Source: Amphirosellinia nigrospora (Eukaryota > Ascomycota > Sordariomycetes > Xylariales > Xylariaceae). From it: a DNA stretch of 64,000 nucleotides. Location of the stretch: assembly GCA_004123355.1 (NCBI GenBank), contig SCHM01000001.1:5510001-5574000 (forward strand). Reading direction: 5' to 3'. Shown here one piece after another: positions 1 through 13,528 of this stretch. Within the stretch, counting starts at the first letter, position 1. Every line of letters begins with the position of its first letter. The notes under the pieces are model-generated. The model saw nothing but the letters and a program-made list of their open reading frames with translations, did no database searches and was not told the DNA's origin. Made by a program: the position numbers and the translations under genes.

Positions 1-1551
1 AAATAAAAACTAATAAATAGTTTACGTTTAATTAAACTTAAAAATATATTATTAATATAAATAATTATAATTAATTTATTTTATTATTATTTTTAATTAA
101 ATTATAAAATATTTTATAGCAGCTAAAAGCTTTAATAATATATTATTAATATAGTTTTTTATTATACGTTTAAACAAACGTTTATAATTTCTAGTAATAT
201 AAATATACCGCTAAAAATTAAACAATAGTTTTAATTAAATAACTATTTTTAAATAATTAAAATATTTTTAAAAAAATTATTTTTAATTGCGATCGTAAGT
301 TTATTTCTAATTTTTAAAAAAATATATAAAAGTATTAAATATTAAATTATTAATTATTACGTATTATTTATAAAAAAATAGTTTATCCGAAAAAAAAACT
401 AAACGATTAAAATTATAATATGCTTTTATAATTATCGTATTTTAAATCGAACTAGCTCGATATAATTTTTATTTTATAATAAAACTTTAATTTTACGTTT
501 TTATAAGCTATATAATTTATTCCGTACGAATAATTATTTAAGTTTAAGTTTTTTAGCTTTTTTAATATATTTATAGGCTAAATAAATATACGTAATTTTA
601 AAAATATAAAGTTTTTATATAATTATTTATAATAAAATATTAAATTAGCTATAGATTTTATTACTATTATAGCAAAAAATACTTTAATAATAAATACTAA
701 ATATTAAAATTTAAATTAAATAATAAAGTTTTTTTTTATTTATATAATAGTTATTATTTATTTAGCGAGCTTTCTAGAAAATATTCGTAGCAATATACTA
801 AACTTTAAGTTATTAAACGTAAAGTTAATAATTTAGCTTACGAACTAAATTTCTTTAAATATTATTATATATATTTTATTATTTTTATTACGTAATTATA
901 ACTATATAAAAATAACGAAAACTTTTTTAAGCGAACTATATTACTATTAAAGCTTATTAAAACCGATTAATATTTTAACAATAATAATAAAAATAATATC
1001 TATAAAATAAAAGTTATATTTAAATACTATTTTAACTAAAAAAAAAATAATTTCGATTATTTAATTAAATAAAAAGGATAAAAATATAAATATAACCGTT
1101 AGTATTTAATATACTATTTTTAATATTTATAAGAATTTATCGATAAATATTAGTTTAAATATAGCTTTTGTTTTATATTGCTAAAAAAAAAAAAAAAGCA
1201 ATTTTCCGCAAAGCTGCTATTTATATTTAAACTTAGCAAATGCTTTTATAAAAAGCTACGTAAAATAACTAAAGCTTTTATTTTAGTACTAACTTCCGCT
1301 GATTTTTGTTATAATTATTCTAATATTTTTATTAATATCCTTATTATTAATACGCCCGCAAGTAAACTTACTACTAAACCTTTTTTTTAACGAAGTTTTA
1401 AGTTATAATTGCCCGTAAATAAAATAGTAAAAAAAATAAAATAAACAATAGTATTACTTAGTATTATATAAACAGATTTATAATATAGCTTAGATTAAAT
1501 TAAATAAATTAGTTTGCTAAAGTTAGTAAATATTTTTTTATGCCTGGTATT
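1..1551. mobile_element. RIP-degraded 3' part of a Y-family element
   Basis: Very AT-rich sequence with no credible ORF. It is a diverged copy of about 47.4-48.94 kb and 52.15-53.57 kb in the same orientation: the order of blocks (stem-like block near 165-185, block with 'taccgctaaaaa', A-run block near 1185) is conserved in all three. It leads directly into a Y terminal repeat, so it is the end of a Y element whose beginning lies left of the window. The differences are almost all C/T and G/A, as RIP would produce. Confidence 0.75.
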
Positions 1552-1750
1552 TTAATAGAGCCCCTAAAGGGTTTATGTTACTAGTGGCTTTTTTGCGCGG
1601 AGCGTAAGAGAAACCACCTAACAACACTTATATCTAAATAAACAGCTGGCATACTACTAGTCAGAAAATCTATTATTAGATCTACTACGTGGATTTAATA
1701 ATAAATTCTCTTTCTTTAATTAAGCTTTACTTTATAACTTATAATATTCT
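1552..1750 (+). repeat. Y-family terminal repeat (LTR-like), copy 1
   Basis: About 200 bp shared with copies near 37172, 41062, 48944 and 53573. It starts near 'taataaagcccc' and ends near 'ataatattc'. It contains two palindromic blocks, one around 'gttactag...' and one around 'ctattattagatctac'. To its right the sequence switches to an inverted Z element, so this is the outer end of a Y insertion in Z. Exact ends are uncertain by several bases. Confidence 0.75.
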
Positions 1751-4700
1751 TTTTAAGTTTTTTATATATTTAAAATTTTAATAAATAATTATTATTAAAA
1801 AAATTAAATACTAAATAAAAAAAATAATTATTATAGTTATTTAGCTTTAATATCCGATTATAAATATTTATAGTTATTTATATAAAATAGCTATATTAAA
1901 GTATTTATATATTAAATTTTTTTATAATATAATTTGCTTAAAGTTTTTGTTTATTTTTTTATTTTATTATTATTTTAAGTTTTTTAAATATAATAAGCTT
2001 AATTATAAATTTTTTATTTTAGTGCTATTAAATTATTTTATTATTTATAAATACGTTTATTATTATTAATTTATTTTTTCGGGTATTTAAAAGTTTTTTC
2101 GATTTTAGTAATTAATAATATTATATTTAAAAATAATATATTAAATATTATAGCTATTTTTATTTATATTATAACGTATTTATATATATAATAATATTTT
2201 TAGTTATATTATAAATATATAGTTTATTATTTAATACGTTAATAAAAATAATAATACTATAAATTATAGGTTTAATAATATTATTAATAATAAGTTTTAT
2301 TAATTAATATTGTTTATATTTTATTATAGTTTATTATATTATTAAAGTAATTTTTAAGTATTAATATTATTTATTAATTTATATATTAAAGTGCTAATTA
2401 TAGCATATTTTAGGTTAATATATATATTTTAACTTTTATAGTAATTTTAATATTTTAAAAATTTTTAAAAGCATTATTATTTAATATTATTTTTATAAAA
2501 TATAAAAAGTTTTTAAAAGTTTATTAATATTAGGCTATTTTATATAGTTTTTTTATATATATAATAAAATATTTAAATATTTATTAAGCTTTTAAATTTA
2601 ATAATAATTTATTATTAAATTTTAAAAATTTAAATATAGTTTATAAGTTTATATAGTTTAGCTATTATAATAGTTTAATTAATTATTTTTTTATATTTAG
2701 TAGTATTTACGTTTTAAAATTAATTTTATTATTAAAAAAGTTTTTTCGGGAAGTTTTAATAGCTAATTAGCTAAATATTTAATTTATTATATATAATATA
2801 TAATTTATATATTATAGTATTTAATAATATTTAAAAATCGAACTATTTATGCTAGCTATTTTAATTTATTTTTTATTATAAATAATAATTTATAGTTAAT
2901 ATATATAGTTATTTTTTTTTTTTTTATAATATTTTTAATATTATAATATTAATATAATAGCTAAAAGTTTTTATTTTTATACTAAATAATACGTTTAATA
3001 GTTATTTAGTTTTTTAAAAAATATATTATTAAATAAAATATTGTTTTTTTTTTATAAAAATATAGCTATATTAAATATATTTAATAATATAATTAGCTAA
3101 AATTTATATTTATTATAAAAAATAATTTTTAGTTAAATATTTTAATTATTAATATTATAGTTATTATATTTTTAATCGTTTGCTAAGCTTTTTAAGCTTT
3201 TATATTTAATATAATTAATTAGTTTTTTAGTTTTTTTATTAATGCTATAAATAATATTATAATTAGCAAATATTTATTAATTAAATATTTAAAATAGCTT
3301 ATTATATTTATAAATCTATATATTTTAATAATTATTTTAAATATTAGTTTGTTTTTTATTATAGCTATTTTTACTAAGTTTATTTTAATTTTTTTTAAAA
3401 TATATAAAATTTTAAAAATATATTTTAATTAATAAATATTAAAGTTTTTATAAAGTTTATTATTATATTATATTATATTAATTATTTAAATATATATAAT
3501 ATTATTAATATAGTTTTTTTTTCGTTTTTTTTTAAATATAAATATTATAAATAAGCTTACTAGCTATTTTTTAAAAAGTTTTACAATTTTTTTATTAAAG
3601 CTTAAAAAATAATTAATATATTATAAAGTCCGAAAATATAATTAATTATTTATATATTTTAAAAAATATTATAAATATTATTTTTTATAATAAAAGTTAT
3701 ATATTTTTATATATTAATATTTATTTTTAAAATTTATAAAAATATATTATTTATAATTTATCGCTTTTTATATTTAGTCCGTAGCGTTTAATAACAAGTA
3801 AACTTATTTTTTTATAATTTTATTTAGTTTTTTATAATTATAATAAAATTATTATATAATATTTTTTTAGTTATTAAATTAAGCTTAATAATTTTACTAA
3901 GTTGTTTTTTTAAAGTTAATAATATTAGCGCGTTTTATAGTTTTATATTTTTTTAATATAAATATTTAAATATATTTTAACGAATTTTTTTATAGTTTTT
4001 TTTTATATAAAATTATATTTATAGAATAATAGTTTTATTAATAAGCTATTTTTAATATTAATATAATATTTATATATATTATATATTATATATTATTTAG
4101 TTAAATTAAATAAACTAAAGAATTGTTTTATTAGTTTTATTTATTTGTTTATTATTTAAAAATTTTTTAATATATTTTTATATTAGGTTATTTTTATTTT
4201 TTGTTTTTTTTACGTTATAAGTTATTTTTATAGCATATTAGCTAATAATTATTTTAAAAATTCGAATAAAAATATTTTATTAAATTTTATTAGTTTAATT
4301 ATTTTAGTATTTTTTATATAGCTAAAAACGTTATTTTATTTATAAAAATATATTTTTTTAAGGTTATATTATTAAAAAACGTATAATTTAATATAATATT
4401 TTTAATTATAGTTTAAAGTTTTATAGTATTTTTTATTATTAAATTATATTATAATTTTATAGTTTTTTATAACTATTAGTTTAATTTTTCCGATGCTATA
4501 TATAATATTTTATTTTTATAATTTATAAAGCTAAAGCTTTAAAACTAATAATTTAAAATATAATAGCTTATATAATTATAGTCCTAAAATATTATAAACA
4601 TATTATTATTATTTAATTAAACTTAAAAAAAATTATAGCAGTTTTATAACTATATTTTAATTTATTTTTTTAAAAGTTATTTTATTATTTTTATTTAATT

Positions 4701-6557
4701 TAATTATATAAACAAAGCTATTTTAAGCTTTATTAAATAAGTTTTTTTAGTTTTTAATTAATCCGGTTATTTTTTAAGCGTTTTATAATATTATATTCGA
4801 GTTTTTTAAGGTTTTTATTATTATTTTTTATAAAATATATTTATTTTTATAGTTTATTTTTAAAAAATTTATATTTAGTTTTAAATTTTCGAACTTATTA
4901 GCTAGGTTATTATAATAATATATTTTTAATCGTAATAAATTAGCTAAATTAGTTTTATAGTTTTATTATTTTAAGCTATTATATTTTTTTATAATAATTT
5001 TTAGCTTAATAGCTAAGTTTGCTATAGTTAAAATATATATTATTTATTATTTTTACTATAATTTATTATTATAAATTTATTGTTTTATATTATTATTATT
5101 AATTTAATAATATAACTAATTTTTAGCTATTAGTATAAAAGTTTAAAATAATAAATATTAATACTTTCGAGGTTATTTTTATATTATTAATTAGCTAAAT
5201 TTAACTTATAATAAGTTTATTTATTATATTTCTAATAATATTATAATTATAATAAAATATTATTATATTTTAAAATTATATAATTTTAAAAATATATAAA
5301 TTTTCGGTTTTATAAAAGTTATAATAATTATTTTTAATATTTATATTATTTTTTTTATAATTTAGCTTATATTTTATTTTTATTAAAATTTTATATTAAA
5401 CTAAATACTTAAAGTATATATAATAAGTTTATTAATATACATTATATATTTATTAAATATTTTAAATATTTTTTAATAATTAATAAAAAGTTTTTATAAT
5501 TTTTAAAAATAATTTATATATATTTATTTTAAGCTAGTAATAGTTTTATAAATATTATTAAAAAGCTATATAATATATTATAAATATTTAATATTTAAAT
5601 TATTATTTTTAAAAAATCGATTTAAATAGCTATTATATTATTATTTTTAATAAATAGCGCTATTTATTAGAAATTATTTATTAATTTAAATATAATTTTT
5701 TTAGTTTATAATTCGTAAAATATTAAAGCTTATACTAATTATATTTAAATTTAATATATTTTATTTAATATAGTATAATTAGTTCGAATTAAACGTAAAT
5801 TAAATAATATAATTATTTTATTTTATTTTTATATTTGTTTAGTTTAATAATATTATTTATTAAAAATATATTAAAAAAATAGTTTAAATTTATTATTTTT
5901 ATTAAGTTTAAATAAATTTAAACTTTATTATTTTTATAAGTTTAATAAAAAATTTTTTAATTATTTTTAATTAATTATATTAATTAATTATATATATATA
6001 TTTTATTTATTTTTTAGCATTTATAAATATAATAAAAAGTTTATTATTATATTTACTAATATATTTATTAAAACTAATAATATTAAAATTATTATTAGTT
6101 ATTATTATATTTATTAATATAGTTATAATATTATTATTTTAGTTTTATAAACTTAGTTTTTAAAAAAAATTTTTTATTTTTATTAATATAGCTTTAAATT
6201 ATAAGTTTATTTTTATTTTTTAATTAGTTATTTATTTAGCTATATTAATTATTAATAATTTAATATATATTATAATTTATTATATTTATAACTAATAAAA
6301 CGTTTATTAAATTATTTAATATTAAACTATTTATATTTTTATAAAGCTATTATTTTTACTTCGAAATAAATTTTATAAAGTTTATTATTATATATAAAAT
6401 AAATATTATAAAGTATATTTTTTAAAATAAGTTTTAATAAAATATTTAATTAGTATAATTATAAGGTTAAATTTTTATAAGTTAGTTAATTATAAAATTA
6501 TTTATAATTATATAACTAGTTTTAAATAAAAGCTATAAAGCTACGCAAATAATTATT
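1751..6557 (-). mobile_element. Internal region of inverted Z retroelement, RIP-degraded
   Basis: AT-rich region without usable ORFs. Its reverse complement follows 24948-29379 and then 36552-36880 collinearly. For example, the block near 1750-2100 read in reverse matches 36560-36880, and the block near 3780 matches the region near 27700. It is therefore a second copy of Z on the opposite strand. Coding content cannot be recovered, because the CpA-type mutations have created stops throughout. Confidence 0.8.
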
Positions 6558-6765
6558 TATACGTGCTTATTAACCTATATTAAATAACCTACGGAGCTTT
6601 TATTATTGCGGTTTAGGCTATATAGATTAGGTCTTAATACTAGGTTAGTTGATTAAGTAAAGGGCTAAGTCTAGTTTCTGTGGTGGGCTAAATATTTATA
6701 GCTGTGGGGTGGGGCTGGCTTGCAGTGCCCGCCAGGGCTCTGCCAGTCGCCACCCTGGAGCCACA
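6558..6765 (-). repeat. Z-family LTR, inverted copy (A)
   Basis: About 208 bp. Read on the minus strand it begins TGTGGCTCCAGGG and ends in 'gcacgtata', matching 24738-24947 and 53970-54176. The outer 80 bases keep normal GC and are nearly identical to the 24.7 kb copy, while the inner part shows C-to-T changes. It marks the border between the AT-rich repeat block and the left gene island. Confidence 0.85.
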
Positions 6766-7208
6766 TTCGTCGCGCCATAAAGCCAATAGCGAACATGTGA
6801 ATGTGGCGCCTAGTTTTACTGTGGCTTACGCATCAAGCGCAAAAATAGCACAGTGGGCCACTTCATACAGCTAGACAGGGGTAGCTGGTCTCCCTTGCGG
6901 CCTGTTATTGGACAACAGGCCCCCGGATTTTAGATTTTCTGGCCTGTCAGCAGCAAGGCGAGGCAGGAAAGGCCAGCTATCAGCCAACCTTATTATCTGT
7001 TACCCATCTCAACTGGTCCGGAACTGTGAACCTCTTCACTAAACTGGCCCGGCGGGCTTTAATTTTTCTACCATTTCTTGTCTCTGGCCTTGTGCCTCTA
7101 TTCAGTCGAGCCCCCTCGCGCTTCGTATCTTTCTTTTCTCAATTGGTTCCGACTTATCTTTGTTCGACCGCCGCCCTTTGACTTGTACTTCTGCCGATCC
7201 AAGACAAG
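6766..7208 (+). promoter_or_regulatory. Upstream region of the lectin gene
   Basis: About 440 bp of normal composition between the Z LTR and the lectin start codon. The last 150 bp are pyrimidine-rich, as is common in fungal 5' leaders. I see no convincing gene or defined binding site. The transposon border lies only about 440 bp from the start codon. Confidence 0.4.
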
Positions 7209-8293
7209 ATGCGATTCACGGCCTTGTCAGCGCTGTGGCTGGCAGCAACAGCTTGGGCTGCTGTTGAGCGCAGTGAGGATGGAAGCGTCCGGAGTATCCA
7301 GGTTCGTCATGCGCTCGCTTTTTGACTCGATATTTTTTAACTGATTGCGACTCGACAGCTCCGCACCCATACCTTAAAACAACCCTATCTCGACTCTGAT
7401 ATGGCTAGTCGCTGGTACGATTTTGGCGGAGACACCATTATTCGGACAGATTCGTATGTCGTCGCCACCAATGTGCAGAGCGCATCGGTAAGATGGTTAT
7501 GATGCGACGCGAGTGTTAACGGACAACTCAGATATCCGTCTATCTTCCGAGCGCCCCTCGCAAAACGGCTGGCTGTTCTCTCGGGTACCCCTGACCGCAA
7601 CGAATTGGGAAATCGAGGTTGAATTCAAAATCCACGGCAAAAACTCATTGTTCGGTGATGGGTTTGCCATGTGGCTGACCAAGGAGCGCGGCGAGGGCGG
7701 CCCCGTGTTTGGACATAAAAATAATTTCGAGGGCCTCGGTATCTTCGTTGATACTTACAAGAATAACCGACCGGGGACTGTTTTCCCATATGTGATGGCC
7801 ATGGTTGGTGATGGCAGACGGCTTACAACAAGGACAATGATGGAAAGGACCAGGAACTTGCTGGCTGTTCAGCCCGAGGTCTCCGCAACTCGAAGACGCC
7901 CACAAAGTTACGCCTAACCTACTTCCAGGATAAATCGTTGAAGCTGGATCTGATGTACAAAAACGAGGATGATTGGCAACTGTGCTTCGAGACCAACGAG
8001 CCACCTACGATTCCCTCCGTCACCTATCTCGGCTTCAGCGCCGAGACGGGTGAGCTAAGTGATAATCATGATATCATTTCCATCGATGCCAGGAACCTCT
8101 ATACCACAGGTGGTTCATCCAGCAAACCTCCTACATCTGGCCGAGGAAACAGCTTCAAGGTAGCGCAAGGGCAAAGCGGTAGTAGCTGGACTTGGTTTTT
8201 CGTCAAGGTTTTGCTTGTTATCCTAGTCATCGGTGGTGGATATGTCGGGTATACCGCATATCGGACAAACCAGAGAGAACTCATCGATTCTAG
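7209..8293 (+). CDS. L-type lectin cargo receptor (Emp47/VIP36-like), frame-broken
   Basis: Probable ER-Golgi transmembrane lectin that binds high-mannose glycoproteins for vesicle transport. The start at 7209 gives a signal peptide (MRFTALSALWLAATAWA). Exon 1 ends 7301 (intron 7302-7358). Exon 2 reads WYDFGGDTIIRTDSY. A second intron runs from the GTATGT donor at 7454, or the GTAAGA at 7498, to the acceptor at 7531. The lectin domain shows GWLFSRVPL, GDGFAMWLTKE and GIFVDTYKNNRPG, then GFSAETGELSDNHDI. A single TM segment (WFFVKVLLVILVIGGGYVGY) precedes a short tail. The frame breaks around 7532, around 7811 (one base missing before the CSARGLRN part) and probably near 8275. With the last correction the protein ends at TAG 8291-8293; uncorrected, the frame runs to 8588. 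Family assignment is firm; the exact end is inferred. Confidence 0.85.
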
Positions 8294-10617
8294 GCGCAGT
8301 GTGAGGCTTTGCCGAAGAATAACTAAAAAATTTACGACGTGGGTTGAACAGAGGATGATGGCGACGTGCGTATATACCAGCGACATAAACAGGAGACAAT
8401 GGCTCACGACATGTTGTGAATATCTCGCGATCAGATACGGGACTACGGGTCCGGAGACGTCGACCGGCGGTGTAAAACAAGTACGGTACGCAATATTCAA
8501 TACATCAAGTTATAAACGACGAACCAATGGCCCAGGCCAATTTCCGCTTAGTAGAGTATTTTGTGGTAGTAAAAATGTACTGGATTAAGGAGATTCTACC
8601 ACTACAAGACGGATACCTATCTTACACCAGGCTGGTTGATCGACGTCGATAAGTACCTCCCTAGGAAGTAGTCTCGAGCCGGATACTCTCAATGAACAAT
8701 TAATTCACCAGCGGAAGGATCTGGGAAAGTAATTGGAGCATTAGAATAGTGTGCACACTGACATATAGTATGCAGCGTGGTCACTCCGCTTGCCAATGAG
8801 TTTGTTTGCCTGCCGGCGGTCGATGCTACCCCATATGACCGCCCAAGCATGGGTGTGATCTAGATACCGGCAAAGTTGGATGTCATATGGCGATGGATGG
8901 TACCCTACTCATCTCAGGCCAAGTATCCCCGTGCCGGTGAACGGTAGTGTCTGCGGCTGAAGGGTCCAAAGCATTGAAGAAACATTGATTCGGGACCAAT
9001 ATCGTCACCTGTTGCTTTCTTTGCTGTAGTTTATAGTTAATATTCTACCTGGCTATGCTTGGTTTGACGACAATCACCGCGAAAACACGGCACACATAGG
9101 ATACCCCTATATGGTATCCCGAGCAACCTTGAAGATGCCGAGTGACACTACTTATTACAATAACTCTCCCTTTCTGCGAATGGATAGGTAGGGCGCGGTA
9201 GATGGGAGAAACGCATTGGAAAGGCATATAGAAATCTGCAAAATAAATTCCTGTCCATCACAGCCCTCTTGCTGTTTGCCTTTTCTCCCTGCTTAAGCAT
9301 CTACTTAGTACCTACTGATGGGCAAGATCAGAGATGACGTCGTGCTGCGGGACAGTCCCGAAGCCCCCAACCAGTCCGCTGCTCTAACGCCTCTAGCGTA
9401 TTTTTCTCATTGTCAGGGGAGTATTATCTTGTAATTTGCTTCTTATTCTAGCAGATAATGTGCCTGGGCGTTTCTCAACTACCATGGGTCGAATTCTACC
9501 TATACCTTACTAACTTGGCCCAGCCTTCTACATGTCTTGTCTCGCAGTACTTCGAGGTTACGATTACCTAATCTACCTCAATCTGGTGATACTGGGTACC
9601 TGATCCCCACTTACATGACTTCCGTATGTAACTAACTCCCTTGGGCAAGGTATCGACCTAGTCTAGGACTGCCCGCTCAGCCTAGCACTTCAGTGTGGTG
9701 TTGTCCCCCGCTCTTTCTCTAGCGTCCCACCACCAACTGCCCGGGTAGTAACTATACTGAATAGAGCCGCCCACTGCTATCACCTATCTATCTGTCGTCA
9801 TTCTCCTCATCATCGATTTCCTCTTGCAAAACCTTCTATCTGGACTGGCCTAGCACTGGCCTCTAAGTGTACCTGTCCTTTTTACCTACTATTTCGCCCT
9901 TGCTGCGCCGCAAACCTGTGTCTCCCCGCAATTTCAGACCTGCTATCCTGCGCTCCCTGCTGTCTCGAACTCGAGAGCGAACCTTGGAAGTTTGTATGCG
10001 ACCCTAGCCCCATCTACGTCCACGTTCCCGTCCTACTCTCCTGTACTCGTTACTACACTCGCAAGTCGCTCTGCGTCAGCTTCCTTACGGAGAGGGCATA
10101 CAGTGGCAGGCCATACCTTCTCTCAGCCAATTGACCTGGTGACTCTATGTACAATTGGGCTCTTTGTACAGCATACTTCCCGCGATATATCTGAAAGCGC
10201 CTAGTATTTATAATTGCTTTGAACGTAGCTGTGCTTCTGCCCAAAGGAGACTGCTGTAAACATTGCATTACCTAAGGCGACTGGCTGCCTCTAAGTGCGC
10301 TGAAACCCGCCCCGACACATCAACTTGTGCGTTATTGCGCCTCTCGCTCCGAAAAAGCGTCGCGACTGTCTCATCCGAATCTGTTGACCTCGAGGCGGCT
10401 CCCTTTTATAGATCGCAATTTCTTCGCCTCCCCATCCATGCGACGGGAGCTACGCGGATACTTTCGACGCTCCTACATCGGGTTCCTTCACAGACGCTCC
10501 AATCTCCCGCTGTGTTGACAGGCTGTGAGGCATCCAGTTTTAGAAACATTTAGAAAAGTCCTGGATCCTGCGACCTGTTCAAAGGTCCGGACCCTCCTTT
10601 TGCCTACATCATAACAT
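8294..10617. other. Intergenic region and probable long PKA leader
   Basis: 2.3 kb without a recognisable gene. From about 9250 to 10600 the plus strand is pyrimidine-rich with many CT tracts, like the long 5' leaders of fungal signalling genes. Small open frames near 9992-10204 and 10263-10553 have no family resemblance and could at most be upstream ORFs of the kinase mRNA. I see no RNA gene. Confidence 0.4.
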
Positions 10618-12226
10618 ATGCCGAGTTTAGGATTCCTCAAGAAGAAGCGGACGCGAGAGGATAAAGCCGACCCGTCCTCTAGCCAGCCCACAAGCCCAGT
10701 CACGCCGGTCACGCCTTCGAGAGCATTCGAGAGTTTCAATACCATTCCTTCAAAGCATACCTCTAGTACAAGCGCCACAACCCAGAGCGACGACACACCC
10801 GTGTCGGCTGGTGGAGGGCCACAAAAAATGAATCCATCGGCTGTCCACCAGGGTGTTCCTGTTCCGTACGGGGCCCAGCACACACCAAGCCCGGGCCATA
10901 TGGTCACGCCACATAACCTACCGAGCATCAACAACCTGATCAATTTACCTCAGACAGACGGTATGGATTCTGTCCTCAAGCTGCTCGGTAGACTCTCTAA
11001 CTTATACGGTAGGCCATCATGGCACGCCCCCGCCACAGCCACAAGCACAAACACAAGTGCCAGTCCAAGCTGCGGCATACCAATCATCAGAACAACGAGT
11101 AACAAAGGGTAAATACTCACTAAACGATTTTGATCTATTACGGACACTGGGAACGGGAAGCTTTGGGCGCGTTCATTTGGTGCAATCGAAGCATAACCAG
11201 CGATTTTATGCTGTGAAAGTTTTGAAGAAGGCCCAGGTAGTCAAGATGAAGCAGGTTGAACACACGAACGACGAAAGACGCATGTTAGGAGAGGTGAAAC
11301 ACCCGTTCCTCATCACGTTATGGGGCACCTTTCAAGATGCCAGGAACCTGTACATGGTCATGGACTTTGTTGAAGGTGGCGAGTTATTCTCCCTACTAAG
11401 AAAGTCAGGCGTGAGTACTCAGAAAGTTCCTTGGTCCCTGACTACGATCTATTGACTGCCATTAGCGGTTTCCGAACCCAGTCGCCAAATTCTACGCCGC
11501 GGAAGTCACGCTCGCCCTTGAATATCTCCACTCAAGAAATATCATTTATCGAGATCTTAAGCCCGAAAACTTGCTCCTAGACCGCCACGGACACCTCAAA
11601 ATAACGGATTTTGGATTCGCGAAGCGAGTTCCGGACAAGACGTGGACGTTGTGCGGCACGCCGGATTATTTGGCTCCCGAGGTGGTTTCTAACAAAGGCT
11701 ATAACAAATCGGTCGACTGGTAAGTGACTTTGCTCCTCAACTTTGTGAAGGTCAGCTCACAGATTAATTAGGTGGTCGCTTGGCATTTTAATCTATGAAA
11801 TGCTCTGTGGCTACACACCCTTTTGGATAGTGGCTCACCGATGAAGATTTACGAAAATATTCTTCGAGGTAAAGTAAAATACCCAGCATATGTGCACCCG
11901 GATGCTCAGGACCTTCTTGAACGGCTCATCACACCCGATCTTACGAAGAGGTTGGGAAATTTGTATGGGGACCCCAAGACGTCAAGGGACATCCATGGTT
12001 TGCGGAAGTCACATGGGATCGGCTTTCTAGGAAAGACATCGATGCGCCTTATACACCACCTGTGAAGGCGGGTTCCGGCGATGCGAGTCAATTCGATCGC
12101 TACCCTGAAGAGACAGAGAAATACGGCCAGCCAGGGAACGATGAGTGAGTTTAGAGACGCCAAGACTTGTCAAATGAATACGCAATTAACATCGCTAGGT
12201 ACGGCAACTTATTCGCCGACTTCTGA
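10618..12226 (+). CDS. pkaC1: cAMP-dependent protein kinase catalytic subunit (two frame breaks)
   Basis: AGC serine/threonine kinase released from the regulatory subunit by cAMP. The start at 10618 gives [15 protein letters not shown] and a Ser/Pro/Gln-rich fungal extension. Exons: 10618-10960, 11013-11410, 11466-11719, 11772-12144 and 12199-12226; all introns have GT-AG ends and matching phases. Motifs: glycine loop [11 protein letters not shown] lysine in YAVKVL, HRD loop as [13 protein letters not shown] in ITDFGFA, activation loop [12 protein letters not shown], and a terminal FADF matching the PKA FxxF tail. One base is missing near 11825 (TPFW/DSGSP) and one near 11976 ([11 protein letters not shown]). 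Adding both makes the coding length divisible by three, about 465 residues. The N-terminal sequence suggests the main PkaC1/CpkA type rather than PkaC2. Confidence 0.93.
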
Positions 12227-13528
12227 TCCCTCTCAATGAGTAAGCCCGGCAACATGGAAATAGCTTTTCTAATTGTTGAACTCTCACGCTCTTGGCTTGT
12301 TGTGCCACAACACCCCTTCTTTCGCCTGTCTCCCAGGACCGTTCACAGTTATGGTTGAATAACCTGCAATGAGTTATCAATTATGTGATGACAAACTAGT
12401 TGAAACCCCCTGAAAAGGCAGGATAGAGAACTGCTTGAGGCGATCCATTGCAGGCTCGCATAATAAGCAGCGAACCCTATAAGGGATACACTTTGGCTAG
12501 CTGGACCCTTTGGACAAGTCCAAGGAATTGGGGCACCTCACTTTAGTATCAAATACTCTATATCAAGTATTATGCATGCTTAGAATAAAGAACACAACTG
12601 ATTGTTCTTATATATGCAACGAGTTTTACAACTCCAAATTAAGTCAGTGGCTCGGCGTTACATTAGCGTGATAGGGCATATAATCTAGAAGGCGATTGCT
12701 TTCCTCTGTAATATCCATCCACCCATTCCCCTGTCGATGCAGACTTTGCTGTAGCTAATTTGCAATTGCACTGTCCCCAGGTATAAGATAATTAGCCCCT
12801 CCAACTAGCCCCTCTACACTTGTACATCTTTGGATCGGCTTTAGGGGCTTATAGTAGTACTTAGGCCCTGCATGTACCTATGTACACTAGATGATGGCAT
12901 GTAGTCTTGTATAAATTAAAAGCCATCCCTCTCCATACACACAGTCTTACATGTGTACTTGTAGCCTGTAGGTATCTTCTGTAGCGTACAACTCCACCTA
13001 CGCACACGCAATGACCAGCGATCCAGTGCGACCGATAACTCAAATTCCGGCGGTCCCCACCCGACGATGCGGCTTATGTATATGCGGTGTGGATCGTCGC
13101 CTCCGGTCTGCTTGTGGCCCCGGTCTAGACAAGCCCCTTGCTCTCAACCCGCCTTCTGCATTTCTTCCAATCAGTTAGACTAACCTTAGCTTCCGACCAG
13201 CGGTTACTGTTGATGTTCATTTTCGACTGCTGTTGTTGGTTGGCTGGCACTTCACCTAAACAACTCCCTCCCTTTATTTGATACAATCACACTTACCTTA
13301 CGTTATACCTGCATGCCACGCTTCTTGCCTTGCGTCTCAGTTGGATACGTGGGGATCTACGACAGATCGAAGCCGACCAACCAACCAGTCAGCCATTTAT
13401 ATCAAGTCTGATTTAGATTATAGACGTGGGCACCTCTAGCTCTGAGCCATCTTCCCCCGGCAACATAAAAAATCTTTGAACCGGCTGCATTCCACTCCTT
13501 CGTCTGTCAGAATAGACTAGCCTGAATA
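12227..13528. other. Intergenic region between the PKA and CorA-like genes
   Basis: 1.3 kb of normal composition holding the PKA 3' region and the promoter of the next gene. Around 12860-13000 there are several short repeats of 'tgtac' and 'tgtag'. Pyrimidine-rich sequence from about 13200 precedes the next start codon. No open frame here resembles a known protein. Confidence 0.4.

Noticed and set aside
1178-1390. 70-residue Lys/Phe-rich open frame
   Set aside because: Chance frame in RIP-mutated Y sequence; homologous copies near 48.5 and 53.3 kb do not keep the frame.
8294-8588. Extension of the lectin reading frame to 8588
   Set aside because: The residues after the TM tail look non-conserved; a one-base correction near 8275 gives a short basic tail and stop at 8291-8293, as expected for the family.
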